Part shown: piece by piece, positions 25,012 to 33,697 of the stretch
How positions within the stretch are numbered: position 1 is the first letter of the stretch
How the letters are laid out: every line of letters begins with the position of its first letter
From: CAYXTC01 sp964479375
GTDB lineage: Bacteria > Patescibacteriota > Minisyncoccia > Minisyncoccales > GWA2-38-27
Direction of reading: 5' to 3'
Assembly (NCBI GenBank): GCA_964479375.1
Contig: CAYZKD010000001.1
Span: forward strand, 1 to 64,000
DNA: 64,000 bases
Translations under genes and position numbers: made by a program
Notes under the pieces: model-generated
The model's input: only the letters and a program-made list of their open reading frames with translations
What the model was told of the DNA's origin: nothing
Database searches by the model: none

Positions 25012-25236
25012 ATGTCAAAAACAGATAAAAATACGCATCGCACGCAAGGCGTTGTTTTAGAAAATTTGCCCAGCACCAATTTTAAGGTTAAGCTAGAGGA
25101 CGGAAGAGAAATAATTGCTCATTTAGCCGGGAAATTGAGGATTCATAGAATTAAAATTTTACCGGGAGACAACGTTACAGTTGAAATGAGTCCCTATGAC
25201 GAAAGCAGAGGCAGAATAGTTTATCGAAACAAATGA
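25012..25236 (+). CDS. infA: Translation initiation factor IF-1
   Basis: IF-1 occupies the A site during initiation. The 74-residue OB-fold protein has GVVLENLPSTNFKVKLEDGR, REIIAHLAGKLRIHRIKILP (overlapping) and GDNVTVEMSPYDESRGRIVYR, as in other bacteria. It ends in TGA, which shows TGA is a stop in this genome. It starts the alpha-operon region (infA, rpmJ, rpsM, rpsK, rpsD, rpoA, rplQ). Confidence 0.97.
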   Translation: MSKTDKNTHRTQGVVLENLPSTNFKVKLEDGREIIAHLAGKLRIHRIKILPGDNVTVEMSPYDESRGRIVYRNK

Positions 25237-25258
25237 ATGGTTGGGCAGATGAAAAATT

Positions 25259-25372
25259 ATGAAGGTCAGGCCCTCAGTCAAGAAAATTTGTAATCATTGT
25301 AAGATCGTCCGCAGAAAGGGGCGTGTTTATGTTATCTGTTCTAACCCTAGACACAAACAGAGACAAGGATAA
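25259..25372 (+). CDS. rpmJ: 50S ribosomal protein L36
   Basis: This 37-residue protein reads MKVRPSVKKICNHCKIVRRK at its start, followed by the zinc ligands C-x4-H (CSNPRHKQRQG). The full pattern C-x2-C-x12-C-x4-H is the zinc-binding form. It lies 22 bases after infA and 3 before rpsM, the standard order. Confidence 0.96.
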   Translation: MKVRPSVKKICNHCKIVRRKGRVYVICSNPRHKQRQG

Positions 25373-25375
25373 ATT

Positions 25376-25765
25376 ATGCCGAGAATAGCAGGCACCAATA
25401 TACCAGATCAAAAACAGATTGAAATAGCCCTAACGCATATCTATGGAATAGGGAGGAGTTTGAGTAGAAAGATTCTTAAAGAGGCGGGCATTAAGCCCCA
25501 AGAAAAGGTCTCTGGCTTAAAGGCAGAGGAGATCAATAGGTTAAGGGATATAATTGAGAAGAACTATACTACAGAGGGCGATCTAAGAAGAAGAACTATA
25601 ACTGACGTTAAAAGGTTGAAGGAAATTGGATGCTGGCGGGGGATGAGGCATCGTAAGGCCCTTCCCGTAAGGGGCCAGCGCACCAAAACAAACAGCAGGA
25701 CTGTAAGGGGAAATGTTAGAAAGACTGTCGGTTCTGGAAAAAGACCTGCTCCTGAAGCCACCTAA
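25376..25765 (+). CDS. rpsM: 30S ribosomal protein S13
   Basis: S13 forms the bridge between the subunit head and the large subunit. The 129-residue product begins MPRIAGTNIPDQKQIEIALT and has YGIGRSLSRKIL (helix-hairpin-helix) and the C-terminal signature GMRHRKALPVRGQRTKTNSRT with the basic tail after it. Confidence 0.97.
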   Translation: MPRIAGTNIPDQKQIEIALTHIYGIGRSLSRKILKEAGIKPQEKVSGLKAEEINRLRDIIEKNYTTEGDLRRRTITDVKRLKEIGCWRGMRHRKALPVRGQRTKTNSRTVRGNVRKTVGSGKRPAPEAT

Positions 25766-25770
25766 TAATT

Positions 25771-26223
25771 ATGGGAAAAAAAAGAGTTGTTAAAAAAAGC
25801 GAAGAGGAGTTAATTAAAGAGGGGGAGAAAGTAGAAGCGGGAGTAAAGAAAGAGATTAAATCTTCAGCAGCCCCTCAGAGAAAAGAGGGCAGGATTTATA
25901 TCGCCTCCTCTTACAATAACACGGCTATAACCCTTACCGATGCCAAGGGCAATGTTTTGACTTGGGCAAGCGCAGGCTCTATAGGGTTTAAAGGAACCAA
26001 AAAAGCGACTCCATTCGCCGCTTCCAAGACGGCAGAGGCTATTGCTCTTGCTGCCAATAAAATAAAGATGAAGAAATTTTCAGTTTTTATTAAGGGTATT
26101 GGAGGAGGACGGGATTCTGCTTTAAGGTCTCTGGCTGCCCGCGGCCTTGAGATTGTTTCTATTAAGGAATGCACTCCCATTCCTCACAATGGTTGCAGGC
26201 CGCCTAAAGCAAGAAGAGTATAA
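25771..26223 (+). CDS. rpsK: 30S ribosomal protein S11
   Basis: S11 lies on the platform near the E site. After a charged 35-residue N-terminal extension the core begins EGRIYIASSYNNTAITLTDA and continues with GSIGFKGTKKATPFAA and GIGGGRDSALRSLAARGLEI. The end has the conserved TPIPHNGCRPPKARRV. At 150 residues it is about 20 longer than E. coli S11. Confidence 0.97.
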   Translation: MGKKRVVKKSEEELIKEGEKVEAGVKKEIKSSAAPQRKEGRIYIASSYNNTAITLTDAKGNVLTWASAGSIGFKGTKKATPFAASKTAEAIALAANKIKMKKFSVFIKGIGGGRDSALRSLAARGLEIVSIKECTPIPHNGCRPPKARRV

Positions 26224-26225
26224 TT

Positions 26226-26855
26226 ATGAAAGAGAATAAGTGTAAAATCTGTAGAAGGCTGGGAACGAAACTTTTTCTTAAGGGAGAGAGGTGTTTTTCC
26301 CAAAAATGCGCGGTTCTCAGAAAGCCCTATCCCCCTGGCCAAAAAAGCAAAAAAAGGAGAAGAAATGTTTCAGAATATGGCAAAGAACTTCAGGAAAAGC
26401 AAAAACTGAAGAGATGGTATCATCTCAAAGAGAGTCAGTTTAGAAGTTATGTTCTGGGCGCCTTAGCCAAAAGAGGAGGGGCGGAAGACGCCGGGACATT
26501 TTTAATCCAAAAGTTAGAGAAAAGACTTGACAACGTGCTTTTCAGGATGGGAATAACTTCTTCCCGCCAAAGGGCTAAACAGATAGTAGGACATGGCCAC
26601 GTTTTAGTAAATGGAAGAAAAATAGACACCCCATCTTACGAGGTTAAGAAAGGAGATGTTGTCTCCCTTAATCCCGAAAGTTTGGAAAAGGAAGGACTGA
26701 AGGATACGCCCTCTCTGCTTAAAAAATATGAGGCTGCCCCTTGGATTAATTTAAATAAAACAAAAGTAGAGGCAAAAATTGTCGGAGAACCTTCTATTGA
26801 GGATGTTGTTCCTCCTGCTGAGGTCTCTGCCATTTTTGAGTTTTACTCAAGATAA
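26226..26855 (+). CDS. rpsD: 30S ribosomal protein S4, zinc-binding type
   Basis: S4 nucleates assembly of the 5' domain of 16S rRNA. Four cysteines at the N-terminus (CKIC-x13-C-x4-C) form the zinc site of the C+ type. The S4 RNA-binding domain is at residues 99-160: RLDNVLFRMGITSSRQRAKQ (one continuous motif) and GHVLVNGRKIDTPSYEVKKGD. Its 209 residues are normal length. It lies 2 bases after rpsK and 19 before rpoA. Confidence 0.97.
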   Translation: MKENKCKICRRLGTKLFLKGERCFSQKCAVLRKPYPPGQKSKKRRRNVSEYGKELQEKQKLKRWYHLKESQFRSYVLGALAKRGGAEDAGTFLIQKLEKRLDNVLFRMGITSSRQRAKQIVGHGHVLVNGRKIDTPSYEVKKGDVVSLNPESLEKEGLKDTPSLLKKYEAAPWINLNKTKVEAKIVGEPSIEDVVPPAEVSAIFEFYSR

Positions 26856-26874
26856 TAAAACTTAAATAAACTAT

Positions 26875-27804
26875 ATGATTGTTCTACCCAAACCACCTAA
26901 AGTTGTTGATAAAAAAGATAATCGGGCTCGTATTGAAATCGAGGGTCTTTATCCCGGCTACGGATTGACAATCGGAAACAGCTTAAGAAGGGTTTTGCTT
27001 TCTTCTTTGGAGGGAGCGGCCATTACCCAGATTAAGATCAAAGGCGTACAGCATGAATTTTCCACTATTTCGGGCGTCTTAGAGGATGTAATTACCATAA
27101 TGATGAATTTAAAAAAAGCTAGGTTTAGAATGCACACAGGCGAGCCCCAGAAAGCCACTCTTAATGCGAAGGGGGAAAAGAAGGTTTCTGGGAAGGATTT
27201 TAAATTTCCCAGTCAGGTGGATTTGATAAATAAAGACTGTCATGTGGCTACTTTGACCAGCAAGAACGCAGAATTGGAAATAGAGGCCACTATCGAAAAG
27301 GGGGTGGGGTATGAACCCGTAGAAAGAAGAAAGAGGGAAGGAAAACTGGAAATAGGCGTTATCCCGGTGGACGCTGTTTTTACCCCGGTGAGGAAAGTAA
27401 GCTATAGCATAGAGAATATGAGGGTAGGGGAAAGAACGGATTTTGACAGACTAGCCGTGGAGATAGAAACAGACGGCTCTTTGTCTCCGGAAGAGACCAT
27501 ATCTCAAGCCTCCAATATTCTGGTTGAACACTTCTCTTTGATCGCCTTGATCGCCGGCAAGGAGAAAAAGACTGAAAAAAAAGAATCTCCCAAGAAAGAA
27601 GACTTCAGAAAAATGAAAGTTGACGACTTGGAGCTCTCTCTCAGGGTGAAAACCGCACTTCAGGGTAATAATATTAAGACAGTGGGCGGCATTTTAAAGA
27701 AGAAAGAAGACGATCTTTTAAGTCTTCCCGGTATGGGAGATCAGGGCCTTAAAGAGATAAAAAAGGCCTTGAAGAAATACGGATTAGAACTTAAATCAGG
27801 CTAG
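26875..27804 (+). CDS. rpoA: RNA polymerase alpha subunit
   Basis: Alpha dimerises to scaffold RNA polymerase assembly. The N-terminal domain carries YPGYGLTIGNSLRRVLLSS and KGVQHEFSTISGV. The C-terminal domain from about residue 250 (LELSLRVKTALQGNNIKTVG) ends in a helix-hairpin-helix, LLSLPGMGDQGLKEIKKAL, that binds UP elements and activators. Total 309 residues. It lies between rpsD and rplQ as in most bacteria. Confidence 0.98.
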   Translation: MIVLPKPPKVVDKKDNRARIEIEGLYPGYGLTIGNSLRRVLLSSLEGAAITQIKIKGVQHEFSTISGVLEDVITIMMNLKKARFRMHTGEPQKATLNAKGEKKVSGKDFKFPSQVDLINKDCHVATLTSKNAELEIEATIEKGVGYEPVERRKREGKLEIGVIPVDAVFTPVRKVSYSIENMRVGERTDFDRLAVEIETDGSLSPEETISQASNILVEHFSLIALIAGKEKKTEKKESPKKEDFRKMKVDDLELSLRVKTALQGNNIKTVGGILKKKEDDLLSLPGMGDQGLKEIKKALKKYGLELKSG

Positions 27805-27806
27805 AG

Positions 27807-28166
27807 ATGAACAAGCAGAAAAGAGGAAGAAAATTTTCAAGGAAAAATCAACAAAGAAAAGCAATGATTAAATCATTGATATCTTCCCTTTTCTTAAAGG
27901 AGAAAATAAAAACCACAGAGGCCAAAGCCAAAGAAGCGGCACCTTTTGCGGAAAAGGCTATCAGCAGGGCCAATAAAGGAGGAGTCCAGGCCATTAGGAT
28001 ACTGAATAAAGACTTTAGCAAAAAAGTAGTTCAAAAACTGATTCAAGAGATAGCCCCGCTTTTTAATACAAGGAAAGGAGGGTACACCAGAATTATCAAA
28101 ACGGAGCCTCGAAAGTCAGACGGGGCCAGAATGGCTATTATTGAGTTGGTAGAGAAAACCAAGTGA
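27807..28166 (+). CDS. rplQ: 50S ribosomal protein L17
   Basis: L17 lies near the tunnel exit. The 119-residue product has GRKFSRKNQQRKAMIKSLIS, a variant of the family GRxxxHRxAMLRNL segment, and KIKTTEAKAKEA. The C-terminal part includes NTRKGGYTRIIKTEPRKSDGA. It follows rpoA by 2 bases. Its TGA stop is 5 bases before the rplM ATG. Confidence 0.96.
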   Translation: MNKQKRGRKFSRKNQQRKAMIKSLISSLFLKEKIKTTEAKAKEAAPFAEKAISRANKGGVQAIRILNKDFSKKVVQKLIQEIAPLFNTRKGGYTRIIKTEPRKSDGARMAIIELVEKTK

Positions 28167-28171
28167 TTATT

Positions 28172-28522
28172 ATGGAGAGAAAAACACATAACATTAATGC
28201 CGAGAACAAAATTTTGGGACGCTTTGCTACCAGAGTGGCTAATTTGCTGAGAGGAAAAAACAAGCCTGATTTTAGGCCTGACGCTGATTTGGGAGACTTC
28301 GTAGTTGTAAATGATATAGACAAGTTGAAATTCAGCGGCAATAAAGAGAGCAATAAGATCTATTACAGCCACAGTGGATATCTGGGGCACCTAAAGAAAG
28401 AACCCTTGGGGAAAATGTTCGAAAGAAGCCCAGAAAAGGTTTTCAGGAAAGCAGTTTATGGCATGCTTCCCAAGAACAAGTTGAGGGACATCCAGATTAA
28501 AAGACTTAAATTCCAGCAATAG
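28172..28522 (+). CDS. rplM: 50S ribosomal protein L13
   Basis: L13 is an early-assembly large-subunit protein. The start is placed at the ATG at 28172 (MERKTHNINAENKILGRFAT), giving 116 residues. A GTG at 28163 overlapping the rplQ stop is less likely. Core motifs are GDFVVVNDIDKLKFSGNK, YYSHSGYLGHLKKEP and VYGMLPKNKLRD. It is shorter than E. coli L13 (142) because the C-terminal extension is missing. It pairs with rpsI as usual. Confidence 0.96.
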   Translation: MERKTHNINAENKILGRFATRVANLLRGKNKPDFRPDADLGDFVVVNDIDKLKFSGNKESNKIYYSHSGYLGHLKKEPLGKMFERSPEKVFRKAVYGMLPKNKLRDIQIKRLKFQQ

Positions 28523-28524
28523 TT

Positions 28525-28959
28525 ATGCCTACTAAAACTACCAAAAGGAAAACTTCTAAAGAAAAAAACAAAAAATACCTTGAAGCTGTGGGGAAAAGGA
28601 AAACGGCTGCAGCCCGGGTTCGTCTTTTTGAGGGAGGCAAAGGTGAAATTATAGTAAACAGCAAGGATTATAAGGATTATTTTCCCACCCCAGAGCTGCA
28701 GAAGATAGTGACCGCAGCCATGGAGGAAATGGAGTGCCTGAATAAGTTTGATTTGTCAGTAAAGGTAGCGGGCTCGGGTGTGCATTCTCAGGCTGAGGCA
28801 GTAAGGCATGGAACAGCCCGCGCCCTAGTGGAGTTCAACGAGGATTTTAGGAAGAAGCTAAGAAAAGCAGGATTTTTGACCAGAGACCCCAGACAGAGAG
28901 AGAGGAAGAAATTCGGTCTTAAGAGGGCTAGAAGGGCAAGGCAATGGCGCAAGAGATAA
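28525..28959 (+). CDS. rpsI: 30S ribosomal protein S9
   Basis: S9's C-terminal tail reaches the P-site tRNA. After a lysine-rich 18-residue extension the domain begins YLEAVGKRKTAAARVRLFEG and has KVAGSGVHSQAEAVRHGTAR and the end REKKKFGLKRARRARQ-like tail (RERKKFGLKRARRARQWRKR). The last residues are WRKR rather than the usual FSKR, keeping the terminal basic pair. A strong terminator follows. Confidence 0.97.
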   Translation: MPTKTTKRKTSKEKNKKYLEAVGKRKTAAARVRLFEGGKGEIIVNSKDYKDYFPTPELQKIVTAAMEEMECLNKFDLSVKVAGSGVHSQAEAVRHGTARALVEFNEDFRKKLRKAGFLTRDPRQRERKKFGLKRARRARQWRKR

Positions 28960-29029
28960 GATGTTAAAGATGTTAAAAAAGTATTATTTAGAAGAGGAAT
29001 AAGACAAAGAGCGGACCCATTCCTATATC

Positions 29030-29066
29030 ACCGATGCAGGGAAATGACCCTGGTCGGTTTTTTTTA
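29030..29066 (+). terminator. Terminator of the alpha/L13-S9 run
   Basis: ACCGATGCAGGG (29030-29041) pairs with CCCTGGTCGGT (29048-29058), an 11-bp stem with one internal mismatch, followed by eight T residues. It is the best intrinsic terminator in the window. Confidence 0.85.
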
Positions 29067-29074
29067 ATTTAAAA

Positions 29075-29776
29075 ATGCGTCAAAAAAAGCTTTATCCCCC
29101 AACATCTTAAGGATTTTCGATCACGGGGACTATATTCATCAATTAATTATACGTGCTCTTTGGGACCAAGGGCATAAAAGTGGTCTGTTCTGAGATCGAT
29201 TTCTTCTCAGGGGATAATATAGGGCAGGGCAGATGCTATTGTCAGCGATCGCAAGAGGTACCATGTTCTTGATACAAAAAGCAGCAACAGATTTTCTTTC
29301 AAGGGGCTTAAAGAATTCAAGCCTGAAAATGTTTGCCAGATTCAGCCGCATGTCCCCATTTCAAGCCTTCCAAAGGCATTCTGCTTTATACAAACAAGAA
29401 TAATTAGGATCTTAATGTTCTTCGGGAAGTTAGAGAATAGCATATTTACTCGCCGCGCTTTGATATTTCCAAAAATGAAAAGCAACGCGGTTAGAATATA
29501 TTGGCAGGTCGGACCCCTAGACGAGCAGTCAGAATCTTGCGTTCTAAGACTAAGAGTTTGTTATTGACTATGATTCCAATATGGCGGGGACCCTTATTGC
29601 CAATTTGAAAATTTTTCAAAAAAATAAAAGCAGGATTAATCTCCGCTCGTTTAGCTGATTATCCCAGAAACCAAGAATGCCGTTAATGTCAGTTTAAGGA
29701 AATCTGTTCTGCGACAGGCCCGGGAGGAATGAGGTGGAAGAAGTTTGAAAAGAAAACCGACAATTTAGGGGATTAA
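29075..29776 (+). pseudogene. Decayed Cas4/RecB-like PD-(D/E)XK nuclease with Fe-S cysteines
   Basis: No intact frame covers this 800-base gap, but translating all three plus frames gives a protein in order: MRQKKLYPPTS (29075), RIFDHGDYIHQLIIRALWDQ (29110), VVCSEIDFF (29180), then ADAIVSDRKRYHVLDTKSSN (29229), whose D and DTK match the PD-(D/E)XK nuclease core. LLYTNKNN*DLNVLREVRE follows (29381), with a TAG where CAG is expected. The C-terminal end has C-R-*-C-Q-F-K-E-I-C (29678-29707), the CxxC-x5-C arrangement of Cas4/AddB-type Fe-S nucleases with an in-frame TAA, and a final TAA at 29774. At least three frameshifts and two nonsense changes make it a pseudogene. The family match is from memory. 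Confidence 0.75.
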
Positions 29777-31120
29777 GGGTTCAGAGCAAAAGAAGCTTCC
29801 TTCAGAAAGCAAACACAATTTATTTATCCCTTGGTACCAAAGTATCTCGGGATCGGGAAATTCCGCTAGATCACAGGAATTTATTTTGCCTCTGTTATCA
29901 ATTTCAGAGACTTTTATTTTATCGCCGGTATTGAATATTAAGTAGTGGGAAGTATACCAGAAGACATTCTTTAATGGCTCTGAGAAGCGGCTGAGAAAAA
30001 GGGTCTCGCCTTTTTTTCTTTGGGGCTGGTCTGTAATATCTTCGAGAAAAACTATCCATATTTCAGAATCATTGAAATAGGCTATTTTTTTATTGTTGGG
30101 GGAAACCTTTAGCCCCTCAATCTTATCTGATATTTTTTGGAATTCTTTTTCTGGATTTGTTAAGTAAAAGGTCTTCCCCTCTAAAAGAGCAATGTGGAAC
30201 CCTATTTTATCCACTTTGTATTTGGTTTCTTTTTTAACGGAGATGGGGGAGTTGGTTATTCTTTCCCGGAACAGAAGATCGTAGTCAGTCTTAACAATAA
30301 ACCCTTCCTGGTCTAAGAAATAGATGCCGTCTTTTTCCAGAGAGGCGGTTACCACTTTTTTTAAAGATTTTTCTTTCCCCAGTTCTGATAATTTATTTTC
30401 TTTCAGGTAGAATATTCGGGAAGGGTTCCCTGGGTGGAAATATACCCGGAGAGGGCCCGAGAGACCCAGTTTTTCCAAAGAAGCGGGCAGAGGGAAAATA
30501 TCTAAAAGGAAATAGCTAATTTCTCCTGAAACAGCTACTTTTAAAAAAGCATATTCTCCGTCAGGGGTGATTTCCAAGGAGATTAAATCTACATTTTCTT
30601 TTGAGATATCCTCTTTCTTTATGAGGTGGCTTTTAAGGTTTTTATCCACTTCGACCAGCTTTAGAGACCACATCTCTTCCCTCGACTCCAGCATTATGGT
30701 CTTTTGTCCTCGGGTGGAAAAGAAAGAATTCTCGATGTCTTTGGAGATTAGTTGAAACACCGGTTCTCTGGGAATCAAGACTACGTTTTTCGCTTCTGTC
30801 ACCCCCCCTTTTTCTATTTCCAAGGTCTTCTTCCAGGGGCAATAATTTTCTTTTTCTATGCTAAAGCTGTGTTTGCCCGGCAAGATGTTTTCAATAAGAA
30901 GGGATCCGAAAAAGCCGTCTGTCCTTTCCTTTTTCTTGTTGTCTAAAAAGACATTAGTTGCCTTTGGAACAGTCTTGCAGAAGAACATACCGGGCTTGAT
31001 AACCCCTTTTTCTTTCCAACTAAAACGCCACCCCATAGAGTAAAAAACAATAAGGGGCGACGCGACTAAAAAAAGTGCGGCAAAGAAGACAAAAATGATT
31101 CTGCGGGTTTTTCTTCTCAT
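29765..31120 (-). CDS. Membrane-anchored PEGA-domain protein
   Basis: The start is placed at MRRKTRRIIFVFFAALFLVA (ATG at 31120), which gives 451 residues and puts a signal anchor right at the N-terminus. A longer frame from 31177 adds 19 residues of AT-rich leader. Residues about 50-115 look like a PEGA domain (KTVPKATNVFLDNKKKE, LLIENILPGKHSFSIEKENY). The rest is rich in short beta strands (KIAYFNDSEIWIVFLED, FWYTSHYLIFNTGDKIKV), suggesting a beta-propeller. It is probably an extracytoplasmic structural or sensory protein. TAAAAT lies eight bases before the ATG. No partner gene on this strand. Confidence 0.65.
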   Translation of the reverse strand: MRRKTRRIIFVFFAALFLVASPLIVFYSMGWRFSWKEKGVIKPGMFFCKTVPKATNVFLDNKKKERTDGFFGSLLIENILPGKHSFSIEKENYCPWKKTLEIEKGGVTEAKNVVLIPREPVFQLISKDIENSFFSTRGQKTIMLESREEMWSLKLVEVDKNLKSHLIKKEDISKENVDLISLEITPDGEYAFLKVAVSGEISYFLLDIFPLPASLEKLGLSGPLRVYFHPGNPSRIFYLKENKLSELGKEKSLKKVVTASLEKDGIYFLDQEGFIVKTDYDLLFRERITNSPISVKKETKYKVDKIGFHIALLEGKTFYLTNPEKEFQKISDKIEGLKVSPNNKKIAYFNDSEIWIVFLEDITDQPQRKKGETLFLSRFSEPLKNVFWYTSHYLIFNTGDKIKVSEIDNRGKINSCDLAEFPDPEILWYQGINKLCLLSEGSFFCSEPLIP

Positions 31121-31327
31121 GTAATTGAATTTTATCAGAAAAAAATTAATATAAAAAGGTCTGTTATTTTTTAACACCGTGGCGGGGGCTCAAAGAACGA
31201 TTTGCCGCTCCAAGAGGTCCTTGCTGTGGATAGAGCCGTTTGTTGTTTGCCCTTTCGGATCCAGAAAGAACGCTTATTTAAACAACGAACACAAAAGCGA
31301 ATTGATAGTCCGTCTTTGCGTGGCTGC

Positions 31328-31356
31328 TTGTCATTTGTCCTATTTTGAATTAAGAT
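31328..31356 (+). promoter_or_regulatory. Candidate murA promoter
   Basis: TTGTCA at 31328-31333 and TAAGAT at 31351-31356 with a 17-base spacer. The ATG at 31368 is 11 bases after the -10 box, giving a very short leader. The spacer 31178-31327 holds nothing else recognisable. Confidence 0.4.
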
Positions 31357-31367
31357 AGTATATAAAG

Positions 31368-32681
31368 ATGACTGAAAAATTTGTAATAAAAGGGGGTAAG
31401 CGACTCAAGGGGGAGATAGAAGTAAATGGGGCTAAGAACTCAACCCTTCCTATTCTTGCTGCCACTATATTAACCGACAAGCCTTGCGTTATTGGCAATC
31501 TTCCTCTGATACAGGATGTTTTCAGAATGCTCGAGGTTATAGAAAGTTTGGGTGCTGATGTCACTTGGTTGGAAGAAAAAAAGGTGAAAATAAGGTGTGC
31601 TAATATTAAAGTTGACAATATTCCCTTTGAAACAGTTGCCAGGTTCCGTGGGTCTATTCTTATCCTTGGCGCTCTTTTGGCACGGTTTGACAAGGTAGAA
31701 ATTCCTCCTCCGGGCGGATGTCTTATCGGCGCCCGGCCCCTGGATACCCATTTGGACGCCCTTGCTCAACTGGGAGTCGAATCTCAAGAAAAAGACAACC
31801 TTTTTTCTTTTAAAAAGGATGAAATTGCAGGGGGGTCTTTTGAAACTTTGGAATTCTTTAAGAGGAAACAGAAGGAAAAAGATTTAAAAGAGTTAGTTCT
31901 CAAAGAATTCAGCGTTACTGCCACAGAAAATGCTCTGCTGTTTTCTTCTTTAAGCAAGAATAGGATTTTAATGAAGGTTACAGATCAGGATTATCAGGTT
32001 CAGGAATTAATAGAGGTTCTCAGGAGCATGGGGGCTGATATTGAAACCAAAGAATGTCACGCTCTTGAGATGCGGGGAAAGGATAATTTAAAAGGATTTG
32101 AGCACACAATTGATCCAGACCCAATTGAAACAGGCACTTTCATAGTTGCCTCTCTGGCTACACAAGGGGAGATTGTTATAAAAAAAGCGGGTCTTGGTTT
32201 TCTGGATCTTTTTCTGAAGAGATTATATGACTCAGGGGCCAAGTTCGAGATTGTCAAAGAGGACGAGTTAAGGGTTTTTCCTTCCCCGGACCTTAAAATA
32301 GACAAGATACAAAGTTTGCCCTATCCCGGGGTACATAGCGACTTGCAACCCGAATTGGGGGTTTTGGCCACTCAAACCGAAGGGGCCACTTTAATACACG
32401 ATCCTTTATACGAAGGCAGATTGAAATATTTGGAAGAATTGAATAAAATGGGGGCTGATATTATTTTCTGCGACCCCCATCGGGCTATTATAAGCGGACC
32501 TACGTCCTTGAGGGGCATAGAAATTCCCAGCCTTGACCTGAGGGCGGGTGCTGCTCTTATTGTCGCGGGGCTGATTGCAGAAGGAGAAACAGTAATAAAC
32601 AATATTTATCAAATTAGCCGGGGATATGAGAAAATAGCAGATCGTCTCCGGTCTCTGGGAGCAGATATTAAAGAAGTATAG
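31368..32681 (+). CDS. murA: UDP-N-acetylglucosamine 1-carboxyvinyltransferase
   Basis: MurA transfers enolpyruvate from PEP to UDP-GlcNAc, the first step of peptidoglycan precursor synthesis. The 437-residue product has the start KGGKRLKGEIEVNGAKNSTL, the catalytic loop cysteine in PPGGCLIGARPLDTHL (the residue fosfomycin modifies) and the C-terminal SLDLRAGAALIVAGLIAEGE. Each is a family hallmark. It lies 4 bases before mreB, linking wall synthesis and cell shape. Confidence 0.97.
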   Translation: MTEKFVIKGGKRLKGEIEVNGAKNSTLPILAATILTDKPCVIGNLPLIQDVFRMLEVIESLGADVTWLEEKKVKIRCANIKVDNIPFETVARFRGSILILGALLARFDKVEIPPPGGCLIGARPLDTHLDALAQLGVESQEKDNLFSFKKDEIAGGSFETLEFFKRKQKEKDLKELVLKEFSVTATENALLFSSLSKNRILMKVTDQDYQVQELIEVLRSMGADIETKECHALEMRGKDNLKGFEHTIDPDPIETGTFIVASLATQGEIVIKKAGLGFLDLFLKRLYDSGAKFEIVKEDELRVFPSPDLKIDKIQSLPYPGVHSDLQPELGVLATQTEGATLIHDPLYEGRLKYLEELNKMGADIIFCDPHRAIISGPTSLRGIEIPSLDLRAGAALIVAGLIAEGETVINNIYQISRGYEKIADRLRSLGADIKEV

Positions 32682-32685
32682 AGAT

Positions 32686-33693
32686 ATGTTTGTTAAAAAA
32701 ATTGGTATTGACCTAGGAACATGCAACTCTATTGTATTTACTGCCAACAAGGGGGTAGTGCTTGACGAGCCCTCCGTAGTGGCCGTGGCTTTTGAAGAGA
32801 ACAAAATTCTGGCAGTGGGACAAGAAGCAAAAGAAATGACGGGAAGAACCCCCGATACCATAAAGGTTTACAGGCCCCTTAAAGATGGAGTGATAGCGGA
32901 TTATAGGATCACCGAAGCAATGCTGCGCTATTTCATTGAAAGAACTTGCGGAAGAGTGAGAATTTTTAAACCCGAACTACTGGTTGGAATTCCTGCTGGC
33001 ATTACTTCTACAGAGAGAAGGGCTGTTGTTGAAGCGGGCATGGCGGCTGGAGCCAAGGCGGTTTATGTTGCCAAAGAGCCCGTGTTGGCTGCTATCGGAG
33101 CAGGAATTCCTATAAACTCTTGCTCTGGGCACATGCTAATTGATATTGGAGGGGGCACTACTGAAATCGCAGTCATTTCCCTAGGAGGCATTGTTACTTG
33201 GAATTCTTTAAGGGTGGCGGGCGACAAGATGGATTATGCTATCTCAGACTATATCAAAGAAAAACACAATCTGGCCATCGGAGAACAGACAGCGGAGGAG
33301 CTGAAAATTAAAATAGGCACGGCTCTTCTAGAGAAGAAACCCAAAGAGTTAGAGATCAGGGGCAGGGATTTGGCATCGGGATTGCCCAAAAATATTAAGA
33401 TTTCTTCTAATGAGATCTGTAAGGCCATAGAAGAGAGGCTCTCTGAGATTATTCAGGTAGTTAAAAAGGTGTTGAGAGAAACTCCGCCTGAGCTTTCAGC
33501 AGACATTATGGACAAAGGGATGGTTCTTTCCGGGGGAGGAGGGATGCTTGATAATCTGGACCAATTGATCACTCAGAATACCGGAGTACCCTGTTTTGTT
33601 GCGGAAGATCCCTTGTTGTGCGTGGCTAAGGGGACCGGTGCCGTTCTTGACAACTTGGAAGTCTATAAGAGAAGCATAATGACGAAAAAATAG
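32686..33693 (+). CDS. mreB: Rod-shape protein MreB, paralog 1
   Basis: MreB is the bacterial actin that guides lateral wall synthesis. The 335-residue product has phosphate-1 KIGIDLGTCNSIVFT, phosphate-2 MLIDIGGGTTEIAVISLGGI (residues about 150-169) and the adenosine motif LSGGGGMLDNLDQLI. It keeps the usual length and starts with MFVKKIG. A second mreB lies at 37523. Nothing resembling mreC or mreD is in the window. Confidence 0.95.
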   Translation: MFVKKIGIDLGTCNSIVFTANKGVVLDEPSVVAVAFEENKILAVGQEAKEMTGRTPDTIKVYRPLKDGVIADYRITEAMLRYFIERTCGRVRIFKPELLVGIPAGITSTERRAVVEAGMAAGAKAVYVAKEPVLAAIGAGIPINSCSGHMLIDIGGGTTEIAVISLGGIVTWNSLRVAGDKMDYAISDYIKEKHNLAIGEQTAEELKIKIGTALLEKKPKELEIRGRDLASGLPKNIKISSNEICKAIEERLSEIIQVVKKVLRETPPELSADIMDKGMVLSGGGGMLDNLDQLITQNTGVPCFVAEDPLLCVAKGTGAVLDNLEVYKRSIMTKK

Positions 33694-33697
33694 AATT

